64,000 nucleotides of DNA, taken from the NCBI GenBank assembly GCA_947476485.1, contig CANJQU010000011.1:1-64000 (forward strand), read 5' to 3'. The notes below the pieces were generated by a model that made no database searches, was not told the origin of the DNA, and saw only the letters and a list, made by a program, of their open reading frames with translations. The position numbers and the translations under genes were made by a program. The stretch comes from Chitinophagaceae bacterium. Its GTDB lineage: Bacteria; Bacteroidota; Bacteroidia; Chitinophagales; Chitinophagaceae. How positions within the stretch are numbered: the first letter of the stretch is position 1; every line of letters starts with the position of its first letter. Shown one piece after another: positions 50,289 to 59,800 of this stretch.

Positions 50289-51131
50289 ATGATAGATGAA
50301 GCACGTACATTATTGAGCAGCATACAGGATACGATCGTAAACCTGGATACAATGCTTGCGGAAAAAAATGACATGATCGACCTGTTGTCTCACGACCTCA
50401 GGAGTCCCGTGAACAGGATACTTGCACTCAGCAACCTCATCAAAATAGACGACGAAACAAAAAAGGAGATCTATTCAGACTATATAGCTGAAGAGTGCAA
50501 GAGCCTGCTAAGCGTACTGGAGAACATACTGATGATGATGAAGGAAGATAGTCACGCCTTCATGCCGGGACAAGTGAATCTTAGCAACCTGATAGAGGAA
50601 ACAGTTCATTTCTTTGATTTTGCGCTTAATGAAAAGAACATAAACGTCCAGGTTTCTATTGATAAATCGATATTCATTTCGGTTCAACGTGAGTTGTTCG
50701 TTCAGGCGGTGCGCAACATTGTTGGCAATGCCATAAAGTTCTCATCTGCCGGAAAAAGTATTTCCATCTCAGCCACCCAATCACGGGACCAGGTATCACT
50801 TACTATCAAGGATGAGGGGCTTGGATTCCTTCCGGCCGATATGGAGCGGCTTTTCGACCGCTTTACAAAGGCTGGGAAAAAGGGTACCCATGGTGAAGCC
50901 TCCATAGGCCTGGGTCTTTACTTGAGCAAGAAGATGATCGAAAAGCACGAGGGTAAACTATTTGCAGAAAGCGAAGGCATAAACAAAGGCGCTACTTTCA
51001 CCATAGTGCTCTACAAGCTTATCACAAAAAAAAAGCAATCCAAGACCAGCCAATCTTCCCAAACTACAACTGAGCCATCGCCTGGCAGCAAGAAAGCGGC
51101 AACCCGCATTGTGAGTTCCAGAATAGTATAA
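50289..51131 (+). CDS. sensor histidine kinase without obvious sensor domain
   Basis: H-box LLSHDLRSPVNRIL; IVGNAIKFSSAGK; IKDEGLGF; GLGLYLSKKM. Confidence 0.92.
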   Translation: MIDEARTLLSSIQDTIVNLDTMLAEKNDMIDLLSHDLRSPVNRILALSNLIKIDDETKKEIYSDYIAEECKSLLSVLENILMMMKEDSHAFMPGQVNLSNLIEETVHFFDFALNEKNINVQVSIDKSIFISVQRELFVQAVRNIVGNAIKFSSAGKSISISATQSRDQVSLTIKDEGLGFLPADMERLFDRFTKAGKKGTHGEASIGLGLYLSKKMIEKHEGKLFAESEGINKGATFTIVLYKLITKKKQSKTSQSSQTTTEPSPGSKKAATRIVSSRIV

Positions 51132-51255
51132 AAATAACTATAACTGGAAAAATCTGGAATCAGATTCCAGATTTTTCCAAACACATAGCAATATAATTGC
51201 TTCTTCTCCTCAATAGCCTTCTACAACATCTTTCCCAAACTTTCTCCAATTACAT

Positions 51256-51263
51256 TAGTTTTG
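51256..51263 (+). promoter_or_regulatory. -7 box TAGTTTTG
   Basis: TAnnTTTG upstream of alaS ATG 51290. Confidence 0.5.
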
Positions 51264-51289
51264 CAGCCACATTATTTTATTTATTACCA

Positions 51290-53917
51290 ATGCAATCAGC
51301 AAACGAGATACGCAGGCAGTTTTTAGATTTTTTCCGCAGCAAGGGCCACGAGGTGGTGCCGTCTGCACCTATTGTTATAAAGAACGACCCTACCCTGTTG
51401 TTTACCAATGCGGGCATGAACCAGTTCAAGGATTTCTTCCTGGGTAACGGAACACCGTCTAACACGCGTATAGCAGACACGCAGAAGTGCCTGCGGGTGA
51501 GCGGTAAGCACAACGACCTGGAAGAAGTAGGTGTGGATACTTACCACCATACCATGTTCGAGATGCTGGGCAACTGGAGCTTTGGCGACTACTTTAAGGA
51601 AGAAGCGATAGCGTGGAGCTGGGAACTGCTCACGGCTGTTTATGGCATACCCAAGGACAAGCTGTATGTTACGGTCTTCCAGGGAGATGCCGCCGAGAAC
51701 CTGCCGAAGGATGAAGAGGCATATAACTTCTGGAAGCAGCATATAGCCGAAGACCGCATACTGCTGGGCAATAAGAAGGACAACTTCTGGGAGATGGGCG
51801 ATACCGGCCCATGTGGACCTTGCTCTGAGATACATGTGGATTGCAGGACTGATGATGAGAAGAAACTGGTAGATGGCAAAACATTGGTAAATGCAGATCA
51901 TCCGCAGGTGATAGAAATATGGAACAATGTGTTCATGCAGTTTAACAGACAGAAGGACGGCAGCCTGGTGCCGCTACCTGCGAAGCATGTCGACACCGGA
52001 ATGGGACTGGAGCGACTGGTACGCGTATTACAGGGCAAGCAAAGCAATTATGATACGGACCTGTTTACCGGCACGATTGAGCATATAGAGCACATCACCG
52101 GCAGAAAATATACTTATACCGATAGCAAGAAAGATGTAGCCTTCAGGGTGCTTTCTGACCATATACGTGCAATAGGTTTTACGATTGCCGATGGGCAGTT
52201 GCCATCTAATACCGGCGCGGGCTATGTTATACGTCGCATACTGCGCCGTGCGGTGCGTTACTACTATACTTACCTGGACCATAAGCAACCGCTGCTGCAC
52301 AGGCTGATGCCGTTGCTGGCAAAGCAGTTTGAAGAGGTGTTCCCAGAACTACATAAGCAGATAGACCTGGTGAGCCGCGTGGTGAAAGAAGAGGAAGAAG
52401 CATTTTTGAGGACATTGGATAAGGGGTTGAAAAAGATCGATGATATTATTACTGAAACTAAGGGACGCAATACACAAACCATTGATGGTAAAGCAGCCTT
52501 TGAACTCTATGATACTTTTGGTTTCCCGATAGACCTGACCCGCCTGATAGGCAGTGAGAATGGCCTGCATGTGGACGAAGCAGCTTTTGATAAGGCGCTG
52601 CAGGAGCAAAAGACCCGCAGCCGCGCTGCTACATCGCTCGATACAGATGACTGGGTAGTGGTGAAAGATGCTGCTCTTACTAAGTTTGTAGGCTACAACA
52701 GCCTTGAAGCAGAAGCATCTGTGCTTAAGTATCGCAAGGTGAAAGCCAAGGGTAAGGAGTCTTACCAACTGGTGCTGGACACCACCCCCTTCTATGCTGA
52801 AAGCGGTGGCCAGGTGGGCGATACGGGCGAGTTCCTCTTCCCGAATGAGCGCATACAGATCATAGACACTAAGAAAGAAGACGGTCTTACCATCCACTTT
52901 TCGGAGGTATTACCGGAGAATATATCTGCACCCGTAGTGGCAAAAGTAGATGCCGTAAAGCGTGTATCGACTGAGGTACACCACAGCGCTACACACTTGC
53001 TGCATGCAGCCTTGCGCGAGGTGCTGGGCAAGCATGTGGCACAGAAAGGCTCTTTGGTAAACGATGAGCATCTACGCTTCGACTTCTCGCACTTTGCTAA
53101 GGTGACCGATGAAGAGATAGCCAGCATAGAAGCGATAGTAAATGCTAAGATAAGGGAGAACATACCGGTAGTTATTAAAGAGATGGCTAAGGATGAAGCG
53201 GTGGCACTGGGCGCGATGGCTTTGTTTGGTGAGAAGTATGGCAACATAGTGCGTGTTGTGGTTATGGACCCAGCCTACTCCATAGAGCTTTGCGGTGGTA
53301 CCCATGTGGGCGCTACAGGTCAACTGGGCTTCTTCAAAATAACAAGTGAAGCGGCCGTGGCCGCGGGTGTGCGCCGTATAGAAGCGGTGAGTGGCAAGGC
53401 TGCGGAGCATTTCATCAATTCGCAATTGCAACTTATAGCCAGTATCTCGGCACAACTAAAGAATGCGAAAGACCCGATAAAGGCAATAGAGCGCCTGCAG
53501 GAAGAACGCAGCCAGTTTGAGAAACATGCCGAGCACCTGGAGAACAGGATGCTTGTAGGTATACGTAACGAACTGCTGACCAAGGATGAGATCATCAACC
53601 AGGTGACTTTTGTGGGTCAGATGGTAACGGTAAGTTCGCTGGACGCGCTTAAGCGCCTATGCATGGACCTGAAGACCCACCTGAACGACCACGTCATTGT
53701 ACTCTGCGCTAACATAGATGGCAAACCTTATGTGGCCATAGGCGTAGATGAAAAGGTAGCTGCGGTCAGGGGACTGGATGCCGGCAAGATAATCAAGGAA
53801 CATGTGGCCGGTCTTATAAAGGGCGGCGGTGGCGGCCAGAAGACGCTTGCAACTGCAGGCGGGCAGGATGCAGGTGGACTGCAGGCAGTGATAGATAAGG
53901 TGCGGGGATTGCTATAG
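51290..53917 (+). CDS. alaS: alanyl-tRNA synthetase
   Basis: MQSANEIRRQFLDFFRSKGHEVVPSAP; STEVHHSATHLLHAALREVLG; ELCGGTHVGATGQLG. Confidence 0.98.
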   Translation: MQSANEIRRQFLDFFRSKGHEVVPSAPIVIKNDPTLLFTNAGMNQFKDFFLGNGTPSNTRIADTQKCLRVSGKHNDLEEVGVDTYHHTMFEMLGNWSFGDYFKEEAIAWSWELLTAVYGIPKDKLYVTVFQGDAAENLPKDEEAYNFWKQHIAEDRILLGNKKDNFWEMGDTGPCGPCSEIHVDCRTDDEKKLVDGKTLVNADHPQVIEIWNNVFMQFNRQKDGSLVPLPAKHVDTGMGLERLVRVLQGKQSNYDTDLFTGTIEHIEHITGRKYTYTDSKKDVAFRVLSDHIRAIGFTIADGQLPSNTGAGYVIRRILRRAVRYYYTYLDHKQPLLHRLMPLLAKQFEEVFPELHKQIDLVSRVVKEEEEAFLRTLDKGLKKIDDIITETKGRNTQTIDGKAAFELYDTFGFPIDLTRLIGSENGLHVDEAAFDKALQEQKTRSRAATSLDTDDWVVVKDAALTKFVGYNSLEAEASVLKYRKVKAKGKESYQLVLDTTPFYAESGGQVGDTGEFLFPNERIQIIDTKKEDGLTIHFSEVLPENISAPVVAKVDAVKRVSTEVHHSATHLLHAALREVLGKHVAQKGSLVNDEHLRFDFSHFAKVTDEEIASIEAIVNAKIRENIPVVIKEMAKDEAVALGAMALFGEKYGNIVRVVVMDPAYSIELCGGTHVGATGQLGFFKITSEAAVAAGVRRIEAVSGKAAEHFINSQLQLIASISAQLKNAKDPIKAIERLQEERSQFEKHAEHLENRMLVGIRNELLTKDEIINQVTFVGQMVTVSSLDALKRLCMDLKTHLNDHVIVLCANIDGKPYVAIGVDEKVAAVRGLDAGKIIKEHVAGLIKGGGGGQKTLATAGGQDAGGLQAVIDKVRGLL

Positions 53918-53949
53918 CCTTTCAATTGTACAATTACTGATATGCATAT

Positions 53950-53982
53950 AACAAAAGACCCGGAATCTCCGGGTCTTTTGTT
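53950..53982. terminator. terminator hairpin after alaS
   Basis: AACAAAAGACCCGGA ATC TCCGGGTCTTTTGTT. Confidence 0.85.
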
Positions 53983-54002
53983 ATTCGATCATAAAACACT
54001 TT

Positions 54003-55652
54003 CTATTGCACGATCACTTTCCGGCTCAACTTTTCTGTGGCTGTGATGGCCGAGATAAAATAGATACCGGGTGCCGTGTTTAAGCGTATATCAGTATTAT
54101 TGTTCGTTGTTGTCTTTAGTTCTTTTACTTTTTCACCCAGCATGTTGGTAATAATGATCGTTACATTTTGGCTGACAGCAGAAGAAATATTGAGGGTAAA
54201 TGCCCCATGACTAGGATCGGGGAATACCGTAAGAGTCGTCAGTTGCGAACCTGCGATGTCGGCTACAGCTTCGGGGCAAGGATTAACACTGACTGTGAAC
54301 ACCGCGAGATGACTGAACCAGGTGAAGCCAGGCACCAGGTAACTTATGGTAGCAGTGCCGGTGGTTACACCGCTTACAACACCGTTGTACATCCCAACCT
54401 TTGCTATGGCTGTATCGCTGCTGCTCCAGGTGCCGCCCGGAGTAGGATCGGTCAAAGTATCGGTGCCAGATTTGCAAAAGCTGTCCAGCCCGGAGATAGG
54501 CGCTGTACCGAATTTCATTACGTTTGTCTTATTGCCGCCCAGGCGATCCATATAAGCCACGTAGGGAGTGCCACTAGTATCGAGCGCCATGGAAACATAA
54601 TCTGCCGGCCCGCCGGAAAAACCCTGGCTACCCACCAGAGACCAGCTACCTGTATTAAATGTCATTACGGTAGCATGATTGCCGAAATCCCAATCATTGA
54701 ATGAAACAAATGGCTTGTTGGTTGCCTTATTAATAGCTATTGAAGTAAACTGTACCGTTCTGTTAGAGAAGCCGCGGCTGCCAACCGTTTGCCAGGTAGT
54801 ATCAGCCATATTTATCTTCATCACAGTGATCTTGTTGCCTGCGCCCGCATCCTGATAGGCAATATAGGGAGCAAAGTTAGTATCGATAGCAATAGATGTA
54901 TACGAAGCCCATCCTCCCGAAATACCCGGGGTACCGAAGTGTGGCCAGAAGCCGCCATTATCCATGATTCTGAGGGATGTTTTATAACCAATGCCACCAT
55001 CCTGGCATACCAGGTATGGCCTGCCCCATTTATCAACTGCGAGTGAAGTGTATTCGGCCATGCCGGTTGACAAATAGTGATATCCGGTCCAGCTTGATCC
55101 GCTGAAATAAGCTACAGTAGCCGTGTACGAATGATCGAAATCCTCAAAGGCGACATAAGGATTTCCAAATGTGTCTGTTACAATGGAAGTATAGGCTGCT
55201 GCACCTGTAGACACAACGCCAGAAGAACCAACCGTAGCCCAACCTGTGTCTGCTAACCTCATTGTTTTTGCTCTCCATCCGTCACTAACATCCACATATG
55301 CAAGGAACGGTGTTCCGTAGCGGTTGATCGATATAGAGCAATAATTAACTGCGCCGGTAGTGAAATGTGGCCTTCCTACCACTACCCAGTCAATACCATT
55401 GAATTTCTTCACTGTTCCCCTCAATCCGTCACTGGAATCGGCGTAAAACACATAGGGTATACCATTGTTTGGGTCAACAGCGATAGCTGTGTAGGCTGCG
55501 CCTCCGGCTGAAACACCGGGAGCACCCAGTTGTGTCCATGCCTTTTGTGCCAGTGCCGGACCACTAAATGCGGCAAGCGCTAATACTATCAATACAGATT
55601 TTAAGTAAGACCCTGTATGGATCTGTTTGTTTGTGGGGCAAGGTATATTCAT
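54003..55652 (-). CDS. secreted T9SS protein: seven beta-propeller-like repeats, Big2-like domain, sorting domain
   Basis: Repeats YTSIAVD...PYVAY; GTWSSSDTAIAKVGMYNGVVSGVTTGTATISY; C-terminus GIYFISAITATEKLSRKVIVQ. Confidence 0.85.
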   Translation of the reverse strand: MNIPCPTNKQIHTGSYLKSVLIVLALAAFSGPALAQKAWTQLGAPGVSAGGAAYTAIAVDPNNGIPYVFYADSSDGLRGTVKKFNGIDWVVVGRPHFTTGAVNYCSISINRYGTPFLAYVDVSDGWRAKTMRLADTGWATVGSSGVVSTGAAAYTSIVTDTFGNPYVAFEDFDHSYTATVAYFSGSSWTGYHYLSTGMAEYTSLAVDKWGRPYLVCQDGGIGYKTSLRIMDNGGFWPHFGTPGISGGWASYTSIAIDTNFAPYIAYQDAGAGNKITVMKINMADTTWQTVGSRGFSNRTVQFTSIAINKATNKPFVSFNDWDFGNHATVMTFNTGSWSLVGSQGFSGGPADYVSMALDTSGTPYVAYMDRLGGNKTNVMKFGTAPISGLDSFCKSGTDTLTDPTPGGTWSSSDTAIAKVGMYNGVVSGVTTGTATISYLVPGFTWFSHLAVFTVSVNPCPEAVADIAGSQLTTLTVFPDPSHGAFTLNISSAVSQNVTIIITNMLGEKVKELKTTTNNNTDIRLNTAPGIYFISAITATEKLSRKVIVQ

Positions 55653-56124
55653 AAAAATTATTTTTCTATTTATTTTATATGCAATTATTTTATCACGAAG
55701 CAGGTAAAGATATGTATTGCTTCTATGGTTTGCAAGCCCCAATTACCTATTGAAAAAATAAATGACAAATGAGGCACACTAAACTGCTGCCGGCCTTTGC
55801 TGTGGCTGATATTATTTTTACTCAGATTTTCCATTCGTTACCCATTTGGCTAATACTAACCTAAAAATGGCTTTGTCTCGTTCATGATTTGATGAGAAAA
55901 TTCTATGAGTCGGAAATGTAAGTCGAAATGACGCGCCGGCATAAAAATAGCCTGGAGGGAAATGGGATTATTTTGTCACAAAGGCCTTCGAATGCGCGAG
56001 TTGTGGGATACATTATTTATATCTGGCTAAAGTTTTATCCCGCTTTCTGATGAAATACTCATTTCATTAATATAGTTTATCACTAGATTTTTTCCACGGT
56101 TTTATTATTTTTACTGCATAACAG

Positions 56125-56295
56125 ATGATACTGCGCAATCTTCTATATTTTATTGCTGTGCTTCTCATTGCCGGGTGGGTACTGGGCTTTTTGGTGTGGC
56201 ATCCTAAAGGCAATATGATCCATTTAATGGCTGTGCTGGCAGCAGTGGCACTGGTACTGGCTATTGCGCAAAAACCGGCTAAAGACACTGACTAA
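56125..56295 (+). CDS. lmo0937/DUF5670-like 56-aa membrane protein (not in ORF track)
   Basis: MILRNLLYFIAVLLIAGWVLGFLVWHPKGNMIHLMAVLAAVALVLAIAQKPAKDTD*. Confidence 0.75.
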   Translation: MILRNLLYFIAVLLIAGWVLGFLVWHPKGNMIHLMAVLAAVALVLAIAQKPAKDTD

Positions 56296-56413
56296 AATAC
56301 CAAAACCGGGTCTGTCGAACCTCTAAAACAAAAAGTAAATTTCTCCCAAAACACGTTCTTCCTTATTTATCCACAAAAGGTTTCTGACGCTGAAAAATTG
56401 CCCTTAATTCAAA

Positions 56414-56421
56414 TATCTTTG
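56414..56421 (+). promoter_or_regulatory. -7 box TATCTTTG
   Basis: TAnnTTTG upstream of dnaN. Confidence 0.55.
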
Positions 56422-56461
56422 CCTGCCTGCCGGTGGGCAGGTTTCAAAACCAATACTACCA

Positions 56462-57583
56462 ATGCGTTTCATAGTAACATCAACAGCACTACTCAAAAAT
56501 CTGCAGCAGATAGGTGGCGTGATCAGCGCCAATACCGTACTGTCTGTATTGGAAGATTTTCTTTTTGAATTGCGCGGCAATACCCTAACGCTTACCGCTA
56601 CTGACCTGGAGACCATGATGCGGGTGCAGATGGAGGTGAACGATGCACAAGGCGACGGCCGTATCTGCATACCCTCGAAGATACTGACCGACTACCTGAA
56701 AAACCTGCCCGAGCAGCCCATTACTTTCAACATAAACGAAAGCGACCTCTCAATAGAGATGTCGAGTGATGTGGGTAAGTACCGTATAGGCGGCGAGAAG
56801 GCGGATGATTTTCCGAAGGAGCCAGCCCCGGGCGATACTACGGCTTTCACCATACCATCTATATCCCTGATAGAGTGCATCAATAAAACACTGTTTGCAG
56901 TGAGCTCTGATACACTGCGCCCTGCTATGACGGGTGTTTACTTTGAGCTGGCTACAGATGGTATCACGTTTGTGTCTACGGATGCGCACAGGCTGGTACA
57001 GTTTCGCCGTACAGATGTGAATTGCCCTGCCAAGGATGGCTTTGTAGTGCCTAAAAAGCCACTGCAGCAGCTTCGCGGTACGCTGCCCGCTGATGAATCA
57101 ATACTGCAACTTGCCTACAACGGCAGCCACCTGTTTGTGACCGGTGAGCGCCTGAGCCTGAGCTGTCGCCTGATAGATGCACGTTTCCCTGATTATAAAG
57201 CAGTAATACCGCTGGACAATCCTTACAAGCTGACCATAAACCGTGGGGATTTTGTAAGTGCACTGCGCCGTGTGAGCATATTTGCCAACAAGACCACTAA
57301 CCAGGTGGTGCTGGACATAAACGGCAATGCGCTGCAGATAAGCGCGCAGGACGTAGACTTCTCATACGAGGGCAAGGAAATGCTGAGCTGCCAGTACAGC
57401 GGTGAGGATATGAAAATAGCCTTTAACGCCAAGCTGATGGTGGAAATGGTAGGCAACCTGGATGGCAATGAAATACAGGTAGAACTGAGCACACCTACAC
57501 GTGCCGGTATCTTCCGCTCGATGGATAAGGTGGAGAATGAAGACCTGCTAATGCTGCTGATGCCGCTGATGGTAGGGGTTTAA
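56462..57583 (+). CDS. dnaN: DNA polymerase III beta subunit (sliding clamp)
   Basis: MRFIVTSTALLKNLQQIGGVISANTVLSVLEDFLFEL; FVSTDAHRLVQFRR; LLMPLMV. Confidence 0.97.
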   Translation: MRFIVTSTALLKNLQQIGGVISANTVLSVLEDFLFELRGNTLTLTATDLETMMRVQMEVNDAQGDGRICIPSKILTDYLKNLPEQPITFNINESDLSIEMSSDVGKYRIGGEKADDFPKEPAPGDTTAFTIPSISLIECINKTLFAVSSDTLRPAMTGVYFELATDGITFVSTDAHRLVQFRRTDVNCPAKDGFVVPKKPLQQLRGTLPADESILQLAYNGSHLFVTGERLSLSCRLIDARFPDYKAVIPLDNPYKLTINRGDFVSALRRVSIFANKTTNQVVLDINGNALQISAQDVDFSYEGKEMLSCQYSGEDMKIAFNAKLMVEMVGNLDGNEIQVELSTPTRAGIFRSMDKVENEDLLMLLMPLMVGV

Positions 57584-57607
57584 CCCCCTGTCCCCCTGAA
57601 GGGGGAA
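57581..57607 (+). repeat. CCCCC-type stop-codon repeat
   Basis: TAACCCCCTGTCCCCCTGAAGGGGGAA. Confidence 0.85.
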
Positions 57608-57751
57608 CCATGCATTAAGCTGCTTGCTAATTTTGAGTTTTGGTTATAAATTCGGCGAAATATTTGTAAAATGCCCTCATTTCGGGGGCATTTTTATTTA
57701 CCCGAACTGCTCAATAGAATCACCTATTGCTCAATGTTCTTGATCATAGCA

Positions 57752-57775
57752 CTCCCCTTTAGGGGCCGGGGGTTA
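57752..57775 (-). repeat. CCCCC-type stop-codon repeat
   Basis: Minus strand TAACCCCCGGCCCCTAAAGGGGAG. Confidence 0.85.
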
Positions 57776-58903
57776 ATAGTTTATCACCTGCTCCTCCATC
57801 TCCGGCATTTTGCGGAATTCGTATTGCTGGTTGCGGAGCTGGGGCTCGAAGCCGGCTTCGCGGATAGATTGCTGAATGCTTTGTGCGGTGAAGCGGTGTG
57901 GTGCACCGGCTGCGCTCACTACATTCTCTTCGATCATAATAGAACCAAAGTCATTAGCGCCGGCATTGAGGCATATCTGTGCTACCTGCTTGCCTACTGT
58001 GAGCCATGATGCCTGTATATTCTTCACATTTGGCAGCATGATGCGGCTGAGCGCGATCATGCGTATGTATTCCTCAGGAGTGGTCATGTTCTTTATACCG
58101 CGTATTTTTTCCAGAAGTGTGTCCACATTCTGGAAGGTCCAGGGAATGAAGTTGAGGAAACCTTTTGCGCCCTCCGGTTTTTCTGCCTGCACTTCGCGCA
58201 GCTTTACGAGGTGCTCAAAGCGCTCCAGAACGGTTTCCACATGTCCGAACATCATAGTAGCGCTTGTAGTAAGACCCAGCTTATGAGCTTCGCGCATTAC
58301 ATCCAGCCATTCCTGTGCACCGCATTTACCATTTGATACCAGGCGGCGTACGCGGTCGTTAAGTATTTCTGCTCCTGCCCCGGGCATACTATCCATACCT
58401 GCAGCCATCAGCGCCTGCAACACTTCGCGGTGTGTGCTTTTTTCGAGCTTAGTGATGTGTGCTACTTCCGGCGGACCTAATGTGTGCAGTTTCAGATTCG
58501 GGTATAATCCTTTTAACGTTTTAAAGAGATCGACATAAAATGCAAGGCCCAGATCAGGATGATGGCCACCTTGTAAAAGCAATTGGTCACCACCGTATTT
58601 AAAGGTCTCTTCTATCTTGGTTTTGTAGGTTTCTATGTCTGTTATATAAGCCTCTGCATGCCCGGGAATGCGGTAAAAATTGCAGAATTTGCAGTTAGCC
58701 ACGCATACATTTGTGGTATTTACGTTGCGGTCTATCTGCCAGGTCACTTTGCCATGCGGCACTTGTATCTTGCGCAGTTCATTGGCCACAAACATCAATT
58801 CGGTAAGGGGGGCATGCTCAAACAGGAAAACACCTTCTTCGGCACTTAGAAAATCAAACTTTATGGCCCGCTCATATAACTCAGATAACTGCATCAAAAA
58901 CAA
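57773..58903 (-). CDS. mqnC: cyclic dehypoxanthinyl futalosine synthase (menaquinone futalosine pathway)
   Basis: CVANCKFCNFYR radical SAM motif; GGDQLLLQGGHHPDLGL; GMDSMPGAGAEIL; GANDFGSIMIEENVVSAAGA. Confidence 0.92.
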   Translation of the reverse strand: MFLMQLSELYERAIKFDFLSAEEGVFLFEHAPLTELMFVANELRKIQVPHGKVTWQIDRNVNTTNVCVANCKFCNFYRIPGHAEAYITDIETYKTKIEETFKYGGDQLLLQGGHHPDLGLAFYVDLFKTLKGLYPNLKLHTLGPPEVAHITKLEKSTHREVLQALMAAGMDSMPGAGAEILNDRVRRLVSNGKCGAQEWLDVMREAHKLGLTTSATMMFGHVETVLERFEHLVKLREVQAEKPEGAKGFLNFIPWTFQNVDTLLEKIRGIKNMTTPEEYIRMIALSRIMLPNVKNIQASWLTVGKQVAQICLNAGANDFGSIMIEENVVSAAGAPHRFTAQSIQQSIREAGFEPQLRNQQYEFRKMPEMEEQVINY

Positions 58904-59108
58904 CTTTAGGGCGTAAAATTACTGAATAATTATGAGGGGGGTAATTATTGCGGCATAAGTGATGGTTATGGGGCTATGCAATTATTTAAGGTGAAGAGTT
59001 GTATTTCCCCTTTCAGGGCTTGCGTTTGATCTCCGATTCTTATCACTCCGGCCGGGCTAATTTAATTTCGCACTTCGGGGTTTACCCGCGTTTTATGATC
59101 GTTATCCT

Positions 59109-59369
59109 TCAGCAATTCGGATTTTGCGGTCCGAATTTGGCATCATGTATCTGGGCTATATCGCGGCAAAAGGAATACAGGAGTTCAGTATCTATATTGT
59201 CTGCGTTCATATCAAATTTCATATTGTGCTTATCCCGTGATAAGGTAAATTCTTTTACCCCCATGCAAGCCAGTATATCTTCAAGGTCATATAGGGCTTT
59301 ATTCAGCTTCGTGTACTCGTCCTGATGTATCGTTTTCATTGCGCTTCCGTTTTTATCCGTTCTCACCAT
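59109..59369 (-). CDS. hypothetical protein
   Basis: 86 aa ORF. Confidence 0.4.
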   Translation of the reverse strand: MVRTDKNGSAMKTIHQDEYTKLNKALYDLEDILACMGVKEFTLSRDKHNMKFDMNADNIDTELLYSFCRDIAQIHDAKFGPQNPNC

Positions 59370-59481
59370 TACTTAATAAAATCACATGCCACGGGCGGAA
59401 TGCGCCGTATTTATCTGTTAAAAAGGGGAAATGATCTTGGTTTAAAGCGCCGAAATGGAAAAACGAAGAATACGCGAAATA

Positions 59482-59715
59482 TTAACCCTGCCTGGTGTAC
59501 CGGGCCTGGTAATGGCCGCCGAGTTTGCCCTCTTTTATTAACTCAGCTTTTACAGTCTCCCACGAAATGCTTTGTTCATCCTTCCTTGACTCAGCAATGA
59601 TTAAGTCCATAAGATCTTCGAATTTTTCATCATCAAAACCGGCGATACCCTTCAGATCGATTTGTGCGTAACGCCGGTTGTGTGTTTCATCTGTTACAAA
59701 ACTTACGCCTTTCAT
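59482..59715 (-). CDS. antitoxin-like small protein without adjacent toxin
   Basis: MKGVSFVTDETHNRRYAQIDLKGIAGFDDEKFEDLMDLIIAESRKDEQSISWETVKAELIKEGKL. Confidence 0.5.
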   Translation of the reverse strand: MKGVSFVTDETHNRRYAQIDLKGIAGFDDEKFEDLMDLIIAESRKDEQSISWETVKAELIKEGKLGGHYQARYTRQG

Positions 59716-59788
59716 ATCATTTCCTTTGTTATAAATTTACCTGAATTGTGATTACTTTCCTGGCTTTTCCACTATTGCGCCAATGAGT

Positions 59789-59796
59789 TAACTTTG
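59789..59796 (+). promoter_or_regulatory. -7 box TAACTTTG
   Basis: TAnnTTTG 12 bp before gpmI ATG (near-leaderless). Confidence 0.55.
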
Positions 59797-59800
59797 CACC

